Below, one piece after another: positions 1-5,107 of a DNA stretch of 5,628 nucleotides. Under the pieces are notes generated by a model that was not told where the DNA came from, ran no database searches, and saw nothing but the letters and a program-made list of their open reading frames with translations. The position numbers were made by a program, and so were the translations under genes. Every line of letters starts with the position of its first letter. Position 1 is the stretch's first letter. Source of the DNA: Atribacterota bacterium (lineage in GTDB: Bacteria; Atribacterota; Phoenicimicrobiia; Phoenicimicrobiales; Phoenicimicrobiaceae); the NCBI GenBank assembly GCA_030668465.1, contig DAOUTX010000080.1, positions 1 through 5,628 of the forward strand. The letters are read 5' to 3'.

Positions 1-993
1 ACCTATTTTTATACTGATGATGGTGTGGTTAAAGCAGTTGACGGTGTTGATTTTACCATAAGAAAAGGGGAAACGCTGGGTATGGTAGGTGAATCAGGAT
101 GTGGTAAAAGTGTTTCTGCTCTTTCCCTATTAAGATTGATCCAGGAACCACCGGGGAAGATTGTTGGCGGTGAAATTTGGTTTAAAGGTGAAGAATTATT
201 AAAGAAGAGCCCCGAAAAAATGAGAAAGATTAGAGGAAACGATATTTCCATGATCTTCCAAGAACCGATGACCTCCTTAAATCCTGTGTATACTATTGGT
301 GAACAGATTTCAGAAGCTATAGTGCTACATCAAAAATTAGATAAAGAAAAGGCCTTAAAGAAAACCGTAGAGATGTTAAAATTAGTGAGCATGCCTTCTC
401 CCGAAACCAGAGTTCATGAATATCCTCATGAATTAAGCGGAGGACAAAGACAGAGAGCGATGATTGCTATGGCTTTATCTTGTAATCCAGATTTATTAAT
501 TGCAGACGAACCAACAACCGCCTTGGATGTTACCATCCAGGCTCAAATTTTAGAACTGATGAAGAAATTGAAAGATGAAATTGGCATGTCAGTTTTGATG
601 ATTACTCACGATTTGGGAGTGATTGCTGAAGTATCACATGATGTAGTAGTTGTATATGCTGGTAAAGCGGTAGAATATGCAGATGTGAAAACCATCTTTA
701 AAAATCCGCGACATCCCTATACTATGGCTCTCCAAAATTCCATTCCTCGCCTAACAGATAAACCAGGAAAAAAACTCGAAGTTATTCAGGGTGGAATCCC
801 TGATCCTTTAGCTTTGCCTTCTGGATGCAAGTTTCATCCTCGTTGTAAGTTTGCTATAGATTTTTGTAAGAAAGAAGAACCTGAGTTTGAAAAACTAAAA
901 GACAACCATATTGTACGGTGTTGGATGTATAATAAAGAAAAAGTGATTAATTTTAAGACTATTCAAGAAACAGTAGGTGTTACCCAAAATTGA
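1..993 (+). CDS. dppD: Peptide ABC transporter ATP-binding protein, DppD/OppD family (5' end outside window)
   Basis: This is one of the two cytoplasmic ATPases that power a dipeptide/oligopeptide importer with two permeases and a binding lipoprotein. The reading frame is open from base 1 (TYFYTDDGVVKAVDGV), so the true start lies upstream, and the GTG at 25 is internal. By family comparison about 10-15 N-terminal residues are missing; 330 residues are visible. Seen motifs are Walker A GESGCGKS (88-111), a Q-loop at IFQEPMTSLNP, the ABC signature LSGGQRQ (433-453), Walker B LLIADEP (493-513), D-loop TALD and H-loop ITHDLG. The C-terminal oligo_HPY-type domain has four cysteines (codons at 826, 844, 865 and 919) in the GCKFHPRC context, a possible Fe-S site. 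A non-conserved tail of about 20 residues follows. The DppF-type partner starts 38 bases downstream. Family assignment is very secure. The substrate (dipeptide, oligopeptide, nickel or sugar) cannot be read from the ATPase alone. Confidence 0.93.
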   Translation, partial: TYFYTDDGVVKAVDGVDFTIRKGETLGMVGESGCGKSVSALSLLRLIQEPPGKIVGGEIWFKGEELLKKSPEKMRKIRGNDISMIFQEPMTSLNPVYTIGEQISEAIVLHQKLDKEKALKKTVEMLKLVSMPSPETRVHEYPHELSGGQRQRAMIAMALSCNPDLLIADEPTTALDVTIQAQILELMKKLKDEIGMSVLMITHDLGVIAEVSHDVVVVYAGKAVEYADVKTIFKNPRHPYTMALQNSIPRLTDKPGKKLEVIQGGIPDPLALPSGCKFHPRCKFAIDFCKKEEPEFEKLKDNHIVRCWMYNKEKVINFKTIQETVGVTQN

Positions 994-1017
994 TTATAAT
1001 TTAAGATTTAGAACACT

Positions 1018-1022
1018 GGAGG
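1018..1022 (+). promoter_or_regulatory. Ribosome binding site for the TTG-started DppF gene
   Basis: GGAGG lies nine bases before the TTG at 1032. It supports the unusual TTG start over the GTG at 1044. Confidence 0.75.
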
Positions 1023-1031
1023 AAAAAGGGA

Positions 1032-2006
1032 TTGGAAAATAATGTGTTACTCAAAGTAAAAAATCTAAAAAAATATTTTCCCGTACGAGGGGGAATATTA
1101 TCCAAGACAATAGGATATGTCCAGGCCGTAGATGAAATTAGTTTTGATATTAAAGGGGGAGAAACTTTGGGTCTGGTGGGAGAATCGGGCTGTGGTAAAA
1201 CTACTGCGGGGAGAACCATTATAAGACTTTTAGAACCCACTGCCGGAGAGGTAGATTTTGAAGGGGAAAATGTCTTTAAATTAAGTAAAGAGGAACTCAG
1301 GAAAGCAAGGCGTAATATTCAAATAATATTTCAGGATCCTTTTGGTTCTCTAAATCCTCGAATGACTGTAAGTGATATAGTGGGAGAGTCATTAATTATT
1401 CATAAGATTGCAAAGAACAAAAAAGAGAAAGAGGAAAGAGTCAAGGATCTATTAGAAACCGTAGGTTTAAATGCCGGACATGTAAGAAGGTATCCTCATG
1501 AATTTAGCGGAGGACAGAGACAAAGAATCGGAATAGCCCGAGCTTTGGCTTTGAATCCTAAATTAGTAATTTGTGATGAACCCGTATCTGCACTTGATGT
1601 TTCTATCCAAGCTCAAGTTATAAATTTATTGGAAGATTTACAAGAAAAATTTAAGCTTACTTATTTGTTTATTGCTCACGATTTGAGTGTGGTAAAACAC
1701 ATTTCTGATAGAGTTGCAGTAATGTATTTGGGTAAGATTGCAGAGCTGGCCTCTACTTATGAATTATATGATAATCCTCAGCATCCTTATACAGAAGCGC
1801 TTCTTTCAGCTGTACCTGTCCCCGACCCTACTCTGAAGAGACAAAGGATTGTTTTGGAGGGAGATGTTCCAAGTCCCTTTAAACCTCCTAAGGGCTGCCG
1901 TTTTCACCCGAGATGTAAATATGCTAAGCCAATTTGCAGCCAGGAAGAACCTAAATTAATTGATATAAATAGCGGACATTATGTAGCCTGCCATTTACGG
2001 CAATAA
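1032..2006 (+). CDS. dppF: Peptide ABC transporter ATP-binding protein, DppF/OppF family
   Basis: This is the second ATPase of the peptide importer, expected to form a heterodimer with the upstream DppD-like protein on the cytoplasmic face of the permease. It has 324 residues, normal for the family. The N-terminus LLKVKNLKKYFPVRGG is typical of DppF/OppF. Seen motifs are Walker A GESGCGKT (residues 50-57), Q-loop Q101 in IFQDPFGSLNPR, signature SGGQRQR (159-165), Walker B LVICDEP (178-184), D-loop SALD (186-189) and H-loop H216 in IAHDLS. The C-terminus carries GCRFHPRC plus two further cysteines, a four-cysteine pattern parallel to that of the partner. The start is TTG, chosen because GGAGG at 1018-1022 lies nine bases upstream; the next in-frame start-like codon, GTG at 1044, is badly spaced. 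It is probably the last gene of the transporter operon: no related gene follows, and no clear terminator is visible after it. Confidence 0.93.
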   Translation: MENNVLLKVKNLKKYFPVRGGILSKTIGYVQAVDEISFDIKGGETLGLVGESGCGKTTAGRTIIRLLEPTAGEVDFEGENVFKLSKEELRKARRNIQIIFQDPFGSLNPRMTVSDIVGESLIIHKIAKNKKEKEERVKDLLETVGLNAGHVRRYPHEFSGGQRQRIGIARALALNPKLVICDEPVSALDVSIQAQVINLLEDLQEKFKLTYLFIAHDLSVVKHISDRVAVMYLGKIAELASTYELYDNPQHPYTEALLSAVPVPDPTLKRQRIVLEGDVPSPFKPPKGCRFHPRCKYAKPICSQEEPKLIDINSGHYVACHLRQ

Positions 2007-2116
2007 GATATATTATGCTTATAATCTAAAAAACTAATTTACTTTTAATTCTTTTATATTATAAGTAAGTGATTATACCGATTGGATATATAAATTTCTA
2101 CATTTTACTTATTAAA

Positions 2117-2150
2117 AATCTGTGTAATCTTATTATTAATCTGAGTAATC
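2117..2150 (+). repeat. 13-bp imperfect direct repeat, 21 bp apart, upstream of tRNA-Leu
   Basis: AATCTGTGTAATC (2117-2129) and AATCTGAGTAATC (2138-2150) match at 12 of 13 bases and start exactly 21 bases apart, about two helical turns. The pair ends 23 bases before the tRNA. It could be a paired protein-binding site or chance similarity in AT-rich DNA. I see no convincing -35/-10 pair here; TATATT at 2160-2165 is only a weak -10 candidate for the tRNA. Confidence 0.4.
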
Positions 2151-2173
2151 ATTTTTAATTATATTAAGATTTT

Positions 2174-2261
2174 GCCGGGATGGCGGAATAGGTAGACGCG
2201 CCAGCTTGAGGGGCTGGTGAGCTTCTTGCTTGTGGGGGTTCAAATCCCCCTCCCGGCACCA
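2174..2261 (+). tRNA. tRNA-Leu (anticodon GAG), CCA encoded
   Basis: The gene folds as a class II tRNA. The acceptor stem is GCCGGGA (2174-2180) with TCCCGGC (2251-2257), discriminator A at 2258 and encoded CCA at 2259-2261. The D stem is GCG (2183-2185) with CGC (2197-2199), and the loop contains the AGG of a leucine tRNA. The anticodon stem is CCAGC (2201-2205) with GCTGG (2213-2217), and the loop TTGAGGG puts GAG at 2208-2210, which reads CUC and CUU leucine codons. The long variable arm (2218-2233) has stem GAGC/GCTT, with one G-U pair, closing TTCTT. The T stem GGGGG/CCCCC closes the loop TTCAAAT (2239-2245). All stems pair fully, so the gene appears functional. It stands alone between two unrelated operons. 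Confidence 0.97.
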
Positions 2262-2269
2262 ATAAATTA

Positions 2270-2311
2270 TTCAATAAGAAGAGGAAGGGATAACTTACTC
2301 TTCTTATTGAA
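2270..2311 (+). terminator. Perfect 14-bp hairpin after tRNA-Leu, possible terminator
   Basis: TTCAATAAGAAGAG (2270-2283) is the exact reverse complement of CTCTTCTTATTGAA (2298-2311), with a 14-base loop. It begins eight bases after the tRNA CCA end, where a terminator or 3'-processing structure is expected. The stem is AT-rich and no T-run follows it on the + strand (AGTTAGTTAG follows), so it is not a textbook intrinsic terminator. It may instead be a symmetrical protein-binding site or part of the adjacent repeat element. The hairpin is certain; the function is a guess. Confidence 0.45.
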
Positions 2312-2312
2312 A

Positions 2313-2351
2313 GTTAGTTAGTTACATGGTTAATTGGTTAACTGGTTGGGA
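2313..2351 (+). repeat. Left array of degenerate 8-bp repeat (RGTTANNN)
   Basis: After GTTAGTTAGTTA (2313-2324) the sequence is periodic with an 8-base unit: AGTTACAT (2320), GGTTAATT (2328), GGTTAACT (2336) and GGTTGGGA (2344), the last with one mismatch in the GGTTA core. The same unit recurs in the opposite orientation at 2490-2529. Function unknown. Confidence 0.7.
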
Positions 2352-2405
2352 ATTAACTCACAAGATGAAAAATAAACTAATCGTTAGCATATAGTATAAA
2401 TAAAA

Positions 2406-2426
2406 GATGTAAGATGCAAGATGTAA
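2406..2426 (+). repeat. Three tandem copies of a 7-bp repeat (GATGYAA)
   Basis: GATGTAA, GATGCAA and GATGTAA follow one another without gaps at 2406, 2413 and 2420. They sit between the two inverted 8-bp arrays and inside a wider 9-bp inverted repeat, AAATAAACT (2370-2378) with AGTTTATTT (2426-2434). No open frame of note covers them. This may be a simple-sequence expansion or part of a small non-coding repeat element. Confidence 0.65.
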
Positions 2427-2489
2427 GTTTATTTAAATATCCAGTTACTCATCAATTTAGTAAACTAGTTCGTTGTTTTGATTTTATTT

Positions 2490-2529
2490 CCTTAACTAAA
2501 TAACCGGGTAACCAATTAACTAACTAGCC
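2490..2529 (-). repeat. Right array of the 8-bp repeat, inverted relative to the left array
   Basis: Read on the + strand the units are CCTTAACT (2490), AAATAACC (2498), GGGTAACC (2506), AATTAACT (2514) and AACTAGCC (2522, one mismatch in the core). On the - strand they become the RGTTANNN unit of the left array. A 31-base stretch of the reverse complement aligns without gaps to the left array at 23 of 31 positions. The array ends about 17 bases before the hypA start, next to its ribosome binding site. Confidence 0.7.
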
Positions 2530-2535
2530 AAATTC

Positions 2536-2540
2536 AGGTG
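2536..2540 (+). promoter_or_regulatory. Ribosome binding site that fixes the hypA start
   Basis: AGGTG lies six bases before the ATG at 2547. The in-frame GTG at 2538 falls inside this site and so cannot be the start. The choice also yields the conserved MHE N-terminus. Confidence 0.75.
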
Positions 2541-2546
2541 AAAGTC

Positions 2547-2888
2547 ATGCACGAAGGTTCAATTGCTCAAAATTTATTAGCTATTGTCTTGGAAAAAGCT
2601 AAAGAATACAAAGCGAGCACGATAACTCTTATCAGAGTAAAAGTTGGAGAATTTACCGGAGTAAACCAAGCTGCTTTAGAGTTTTCTTTCGATAATTTTA
2701 GCCAAGGCACTATTGCGGAAAAAGCATCTTTAAAGATAATATTGTCTCCCTTGTTGGGGAAATGTCGCAAATGCAATGAAGTTTTCAAGATTAAAAAAGA
2801 TAATTTTAAATGCTCGAAATGTCATAGTCTAGAGATAGATATAATTTCCGGCGAAGATTTATATATTGAAGATATTGAAATAGAATAA
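2547..2888 (+). CDS. hypA: HypA, [NiFe]-hydrogenase nickel incorporation protein
   Basis: HypA is a small cytoplasmic metallochaperone that, in known systems with HypB, delivers Ni to the large subunit of [NiFe]-hydrogenases. This one has 113 residues, a normal length. It begins MHEGSIAQNLL, and the conserved His2 next to the N-terminus is the Ni-binding site in characterised HypA. VKVGEFTGVNQAALEFSF (residues 31-48) matches the family VGE-x-SGV-x-P-x-AL-x-F-x-F pattern. The zinc site has four cysteines in two CxxC pairs, C73/C76 and C89/C92, with 12 residues between pairs. A GTG nine bases upstream is in frame but overlaps the Shine-Dalgarno, so ATG 2547 is preferred. hypB is not adjacent. 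The Mrp/Mbh-type operon follows after 90 bases and has its own promoter. This placement suggests a nickel hydrogenase is encoded nearby. Confidence 0.93.
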   Translation: MHEGSIAQNLLAIVLEKAKEYKASTITLIRVKVGEFTGVNQAALEFSFDNFSQGTIAEKASLKIILSPLLGKCRKCNEVFKIKKDNFKCSKCHSLEIDIISGEDLYIEDIEIE

Positions 2889-2913
2889 ATCATTTGATTT
2901 TTTTAAAAAATAC

Positions 2914-2943
2914 TTTACATTAAACAAGATAAAATGTTATACT
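2914..2943 (+). promoter_or_regulatory. Sigma70-type promoter of the Mrp/Mbh operon
   Basis: The -35 box TTTACA (2914-2919) and -10 box TATACT (2938-2943) are 18 bases apart, with an extended -10 TGT at 2935-2937. Transcription should begin near 2950, giving a leader of about 29 bases. A run of seven T and six A (2898-2910) sits directly upstream of the -35 box, where an UP element would be. Read from sequence only. Confidence 0.6.
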
Positions 2944-2978
2944 GTATTTTGTTAGTTTAAGTTAAGAGAGGTGAAGTA

Positions 2979-3488
2979 ATGATAGATTTTATTGTAACCT
3001 TTTTGCTTAGCATGCTTACCTATCTAATTCTTACGGCCAGCCAGGGAGAAGTATGGGGGATATGGAGTATTTTCGAAATTATAACCGGAATTTTTCTTTC
3101 TCTCGTTGTAGCCTTTATAGCCAAGAAGGTATTATTTCAAAAAAGAACTTACAGAATGTTGAACCCACTTAGGTGGGTTATTTTTTTGATTTATCTAATT
3201 GGTCCATTTTTCTGGGCAATGACTAAGGCTAATATTGATGTGGCTTATCGCGTGATTACCGGGAAAATAAATCCTGGTATAGTAAAAATATCCCCAGGAT
3301 TGAAGACCGGCTTGGGTATAACTTTATTGGCAGATTCGATTACTTTAACTCCAGGGACACTCAGTGTTGATATTGATGAAAAAAATAATGATTTATACGT
3401 TCATTGGATAAATGTTACCACCTTAAAGCCTACCACCCATCATATTTGTTCTAATTTTCCTCAGTGGATAAGGAGGATTGCAGAATGA
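2979..3488 (+). CDS. mrpE: MrpE/MnhE-type subunit (MbhA-like) of an ion-translocating membrane complex
   Basis: This is a small membrane subunit of the Mrp antiporter module, equivalent to MbhA in membrane-bound hydrogenases. It has 169 residues, close to the family norm of about 160. Hydrophobic segments lie near residues 4-20, 30-52 and 65-82, followed by a cytoplasmic C-terminal domain. The family hallmark SITLTPGTLSVD is at 120-131, preceded by a polar stretch with PGLKTGLG. The ATG at 2979 follows AGAGGTGA (2967-2974). It is the first gene after the promoter at 2914-2943, and its TGA overlaps the next start (ATGA, 3485-3488). The E subunit is thought to help assemble the complex, and its exact role is not established. 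The E, F, G order with no antiporter subunits in front differs from stand-alone mrpABCDEFG operons and matches mbhABC. Confidence 0.9.
   Translation: MIDFIVTFLLSMLTYLILTASQGEVWGIWSIFEIITGIFLSLVVAFIAKKVLFQKRTYRMLNPLRWVIFLIYLIGPFFWAMTKANIDVAYRVITGKINPGIVKISPGLKTGLGITLLADSITLTPGTLSVDIDEKNNDLYVHWINVTTLKPTTHHICSNFPQWIRRIAE
3470..3476 (+). promoter_or_regulatory. Ribosome binding site that fixes the MrpF start
   Basis: AAGGAGG lies eight bases before ATG 3485 and inside the end of the MrpE gene. An in-frame GTG at 3464 would place this site inside the coding sequence, so ATG 3485 is the start. Confidence 0.8.
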
Positions 3489-3757
3489 GTGGATTTTTTA
3501 ATATTTTTATTATTCCCGGAGGATTGTTGTTGATATTTATGTTATTATCTTTATTTAGATTAATCCTCGGACCTACTGTTCCTGATAGAATAGTAGCTTT
3601 GGATACCATAAATACTTTAGTGGTAGCTGGGATGATCCTCGTAGGCGCAGCCTATGAAGAAGTCATTTATATTGACGTAGCAATTGTTTATGCTTTACTA
3701 TCTTATATTGGAACCTTATATGTAGCTAAATATTTAGAAGGAGGATCTAAAAAATAA
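3485..3757 (+). CDS. mrpF: MrpF/MnhF-type subunit (MbhB-like)
   Basis: This is a 90-residue membrane protein, the usual size for MrpF, with three hydrophobic segments at about 5-24, 36-55 and 60-80. The diagnostic stretch RLILGPTVPDRIVALDTI (25-42) is the family signature; its Asp34 is the acidic residue in the region linked to ion transport in studied MrpF proteins. The last third, IDVAIVYALLSYIGT, is also typical. The start overlaps the upstream stop by four bases (ATGA), and the stop shares one base with the next start (TAATG), so translation is probably coupled on both sides. In membrane-bound hydrogenases this position is MbhB. Confidence 0.92.
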   Translation: MSGFFNIFIIPGGLLLIFMLLSLFRLILGPTVPDRIVALDTINTLVVAGMILVGAAYEEVIYIDVAIVYALLSYIGTLYVAKYLEGGSKK

Positions 3758-4119
3758 TGGGAACATTATTGACTGTTTTATATATTTTTTTAGGAATAGG
3801 TGTATTTTTTAATTGTTTAGGCTCGGTAGGACTTCTTAGATTTCCTGATGTTTACACCAGACTTCATGCTGCAACTAAAGCTACTACTTTCGGTTCAATC
3901 TTTACTTCTTTAGCAGTTATTGTTTATGGATTTTCACGGTGGAATGTTACCGGGGATTCAAAATTTAGAGTCCTTGCTCTCCATACCATTGTGGCATTAA
4001 TTTGTTTAATAATTACCAACCCGACCGGAGCCCATGCTATTGCCCGGGCGGCTCATCGTAGTGGAGTTATGCCCAGACAAGCTGTAATTGATGAATTAAA
4101 GGAGGCTAAATTAAAATGA
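3757..4119 (+). CDS. mrpG: MrpG/MnhG-type subunit (MbhC-like)
   Basis: This is a 120-residue membrane subunit of the Mrp module with three hydrophobic segments (about 4-24, 41-60 and 72-87). The signature LLRFPDVYTRLHAATKATT (residues 26-44) is nearly canonical for MrpG. A polar tail with NPTGAHAIARAAHRSG (88-103) follows, as in the family. AAGGAGG at 3738-3744 is 12 bases before the ATG, slightly long but the only good site. The start overlaps the MrpF stop as TAATG, and the stop overlaps the next start as ATGA (4116-4119). It corresponds to MbhC in hydrogenase-linked modules. Confidence 0.93.
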   Translation: MGTLLTVLYIFLGIGVFFNCLGSVGLLRFPDVYTRLHAATKATTFGSIFTSLAVIVYGFSRWNVTGDSKFRVLALHTIVALICLIITNPTGAHAIARAAHRSGVMPRQAVIDELKEAKLK

Positions 4120-4355
4120 GTTCCTTTGTTGAGATAATCCATATTTCTACTTTAATAATGATAATAATTGCTAGCTTTTTAGCAGTGGTTTTTAAGAAAT
4201 TGTTACCTTCAGTAATTGCTTTGACGGTGGCAAGTTTGCTTCTTTCATTAGAGTTTTATATTTTACATGCTCCTGATGTAGCCATAGCGGAAGCGGGTAT
4301 TGGAGCAGGATTAACTATGGCAATATTTATTTTTGCAATTAGAGGGACTAGATAG
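4116..4355 (+). CDS. mbhD: MbhD-like subunit (DUF4040; MrpA C-terminal segment as a separate protein)
   Basis: This is a 79-residue, almost wholly hydrophobic protein with three predicted membrane segments (about 7-26, 30-49 and 55-75). LHAPDVAIAEAGIGAG (50-65) matches the APDVA motif of the DUF4040/MrpA C-terminal domain, including Asp54 and Glu59 as buried acidic residues. In ordinary Mrp antiporters this segment is part of the large MrpA protein; as a separate gene it is typical of Mbh, MBS and related respiratory complexes. AAAGGAGG (4098-4105) precedes the ATG by ten bases, and the start overlaps the MrpG stop as ATGA. The next gene begins 11 bases after its stop. The assignment rests on the motif, length and position. 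Confidence 0.87.
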   Translation: MSSFVEIIHISTLIMIIIASFLAVVFKKLLPSVIALTVASLLLSLEFYILHAPDVAIAEAGIGAGLTMAIFIFAIRGTR

Positions 4356-4366
4356 AGGAGGATAAT

Positions 4367-4633
4367 ATGAAAAAAATAATTTTCGGTATCGCCTTTCTAA
4401 TATTCTTTTCTTTCCTGATAGTTAGCGCTATTAACATGCGAACATTTGGAGAACCTGCTTATAGCGAGATGGATGATTATTTTATTGAAAATGCCCAGAG
4501 TGAAACCGGAGCAAACAATGTAGTAACTTCCGTCGTCTTTGATTATAGGGGTTTTGATACTTTAGGGGAAGCTACAGTACTTTTTACCGCAGTGGTGGGA
4601 GTTATAGCTCTTTTCAGGGGGGTTAAGAAATGA
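4367..4633 (+). CDS. mbhE: MbhE-like subunit (last segment of MrpA as a separate protein)
   Basis: This is an 88-residue protein with an N-terminal membrane segment (4-22), a hydrophilic stretch (23-46) and a C-terminal membrane segment (about 68-84). TGANNVVTSVVFDYRGFDT (47-65), followed by LGEATVLF, is the family signature, equivalent to the N-VT-x-x-x-x-D-x-RGFDTLGE stretch at the end of MrpA. GAGGAGG (4355-4361) lies five bases before the ATG. Its stop overlaps the MrpB start as ATGA (4630-4633). Together with the preceding MbhD-like gene it replaces the C-terminal portion of MrpA, which supports a hydrogenase-type rather than antiporter-type module. Automatic pipelines may label it simply MrpB-like or hydrogenase subunit. 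Confidence 0.87.
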   Translation: MKKIIFGIAFLIFFSFLIVSAINMRTFGEPAYSEMDDYFIENAQSETGANNVVTSVVFDYRGFDTLGEATVLFTAVVGVIALFRGVKK

Positions 4634-5106
4634 AAGAGATGTCTAGGATAGTAAAGACTGTTACCAATTTTGTTTATGGTTTTATTATTATTTTTGGTTT
4701 TTACATAATAGCACATGGCCACCTTACTCCAGGTGGAGGTTTTCAGGGTGGTGCTGTAGTAGGCTCAGCTTTTGCTTTACTATTGGTTTCTTATGGTAGT
4801 TTGAATTCCCAGAAATTTCTCAAAAAGGATATTTTATCACTCTTTGAAGGCTTTGGTTTAATTTTGTTTATAGTTTTGGGTTTTTCGGGATTAGGAATAA
4901 CCTTTTTTTATAACTTTTTAGCTAACAGTGGGGGCTGGTTCGGTAATGCTGCCGTAATCGGAGTTAATCCAGGTAATATGAATACCGGAGGAGTAATTCC
5001 CCTGATGAATATTGCCGTTGGATTAGAAGTTTTATCTGCCTTTGGGGTTATTGTTTTAACTATGGCAAGTGCAGCGGAATTTACTAAGAAGAAGGAGAAA
5101 TCATAA
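4630..5106 (+). CDS. mrpB: MrpB/MnhB-type subunit (MbhF-like)
   Basis: This is a 158-residue membrane subunit with four hydrophobic segments (about 12-29, 40-57, 71-93 and 124-146), fitting MrpB. GHLTPGGGFQGGAV (30-43) is the invariant family motif in the first inter-helix loop, and GLEVLSAFGVIV (131-142) in the last helix is also conserved. The loop at 94-124 is rich in Gly and Asn. The ATG at 4630 overlaps the MbhE stop (ATGA) and follows AGGGGGG (4616-4622) by seven bases; a second in-frame ATG at 4639 is less likely. The tail is lysine-rich (KKKEKS), consistent with a cytoplasmic C-terminus. It corresponds to MbhF in membrane-bound hydrogenases. Confidence 0.92.
   Translation: MKEMSRIVKTVTNFVYGFIIIFGFYIIAHGHLTPGGGFQGGAVVGSAFALLLVSYGSLNSQKFLKKDILSLFEGFGLILFIVLGFSGLGITFFYNFLANSGGWFGNAAVIGVNPGNMNTGGVIPLMNIAVGLEVLSAFGVIVLTMASAAEFTKKKEKS
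5092..5097 (+). promoter_or_regulatory. Ribosome binding site that fixes the MrpC start
   Basis: AAGGAG lies ten bases before ATG 5108. A longer frame from TTG 5069 would read through this site and add an arginine-rich leader (NLLRRRRNHK) foreign to the family, so the short form is preferred. Confidence 0.8.
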
Positions 5107-5107
5107 A

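Noticed and set aside
25..27. GTG as the start of the DppD-like gene
   Set aside because: The frame is open to base 1 and encodes the conserved TYFYTDDG residues that belong to the N-terminal strand of the family, so the gene begins before the window.
1001..1240. Minus-strand open frame opposite the DppF-like gene (with similar ones at 9-251, 2567-2788 and 5376-5597)
   Set aside because: All lie opposite well-supported genes, show no family motifs and have compositions expected of antisense shadows.
2016..2067. Inverted repeat CTTATAAT/ATTATAAG as terminator of the transporter operon
   Set aside because: The stem is short and purely AT-rich apart from its base, the loop is 32 bases, and no T-run follows at the right place. 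Chance is likely in this composition.
2174..2261. tRNA as the attachment site of an integrated element
   Set aside because: No second copy of the tRNA 3' end and no integrase are seen in the window; the flanks look like ordinary chromosomal genes.
2313..2529. CRISPR array
   Set aside because: The units are 8 bases long with no unique spacers, and the two sets are inverted to each other.
3464..3484. Longer MrpF starting at GTG 3464
   Set aside because: The extra residues cover the Shine-Dalgarno for ATG 3485, and the shorter form fits family length and the ATGA overlap.
5069..5107. Longer MrpC starting at TTG 5069
   Set aside because: It would overlap MrpB by 38 bases and add an arginine-rich leader not typical of MrpC. 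A good ribosome binding site serves ATG 5108.
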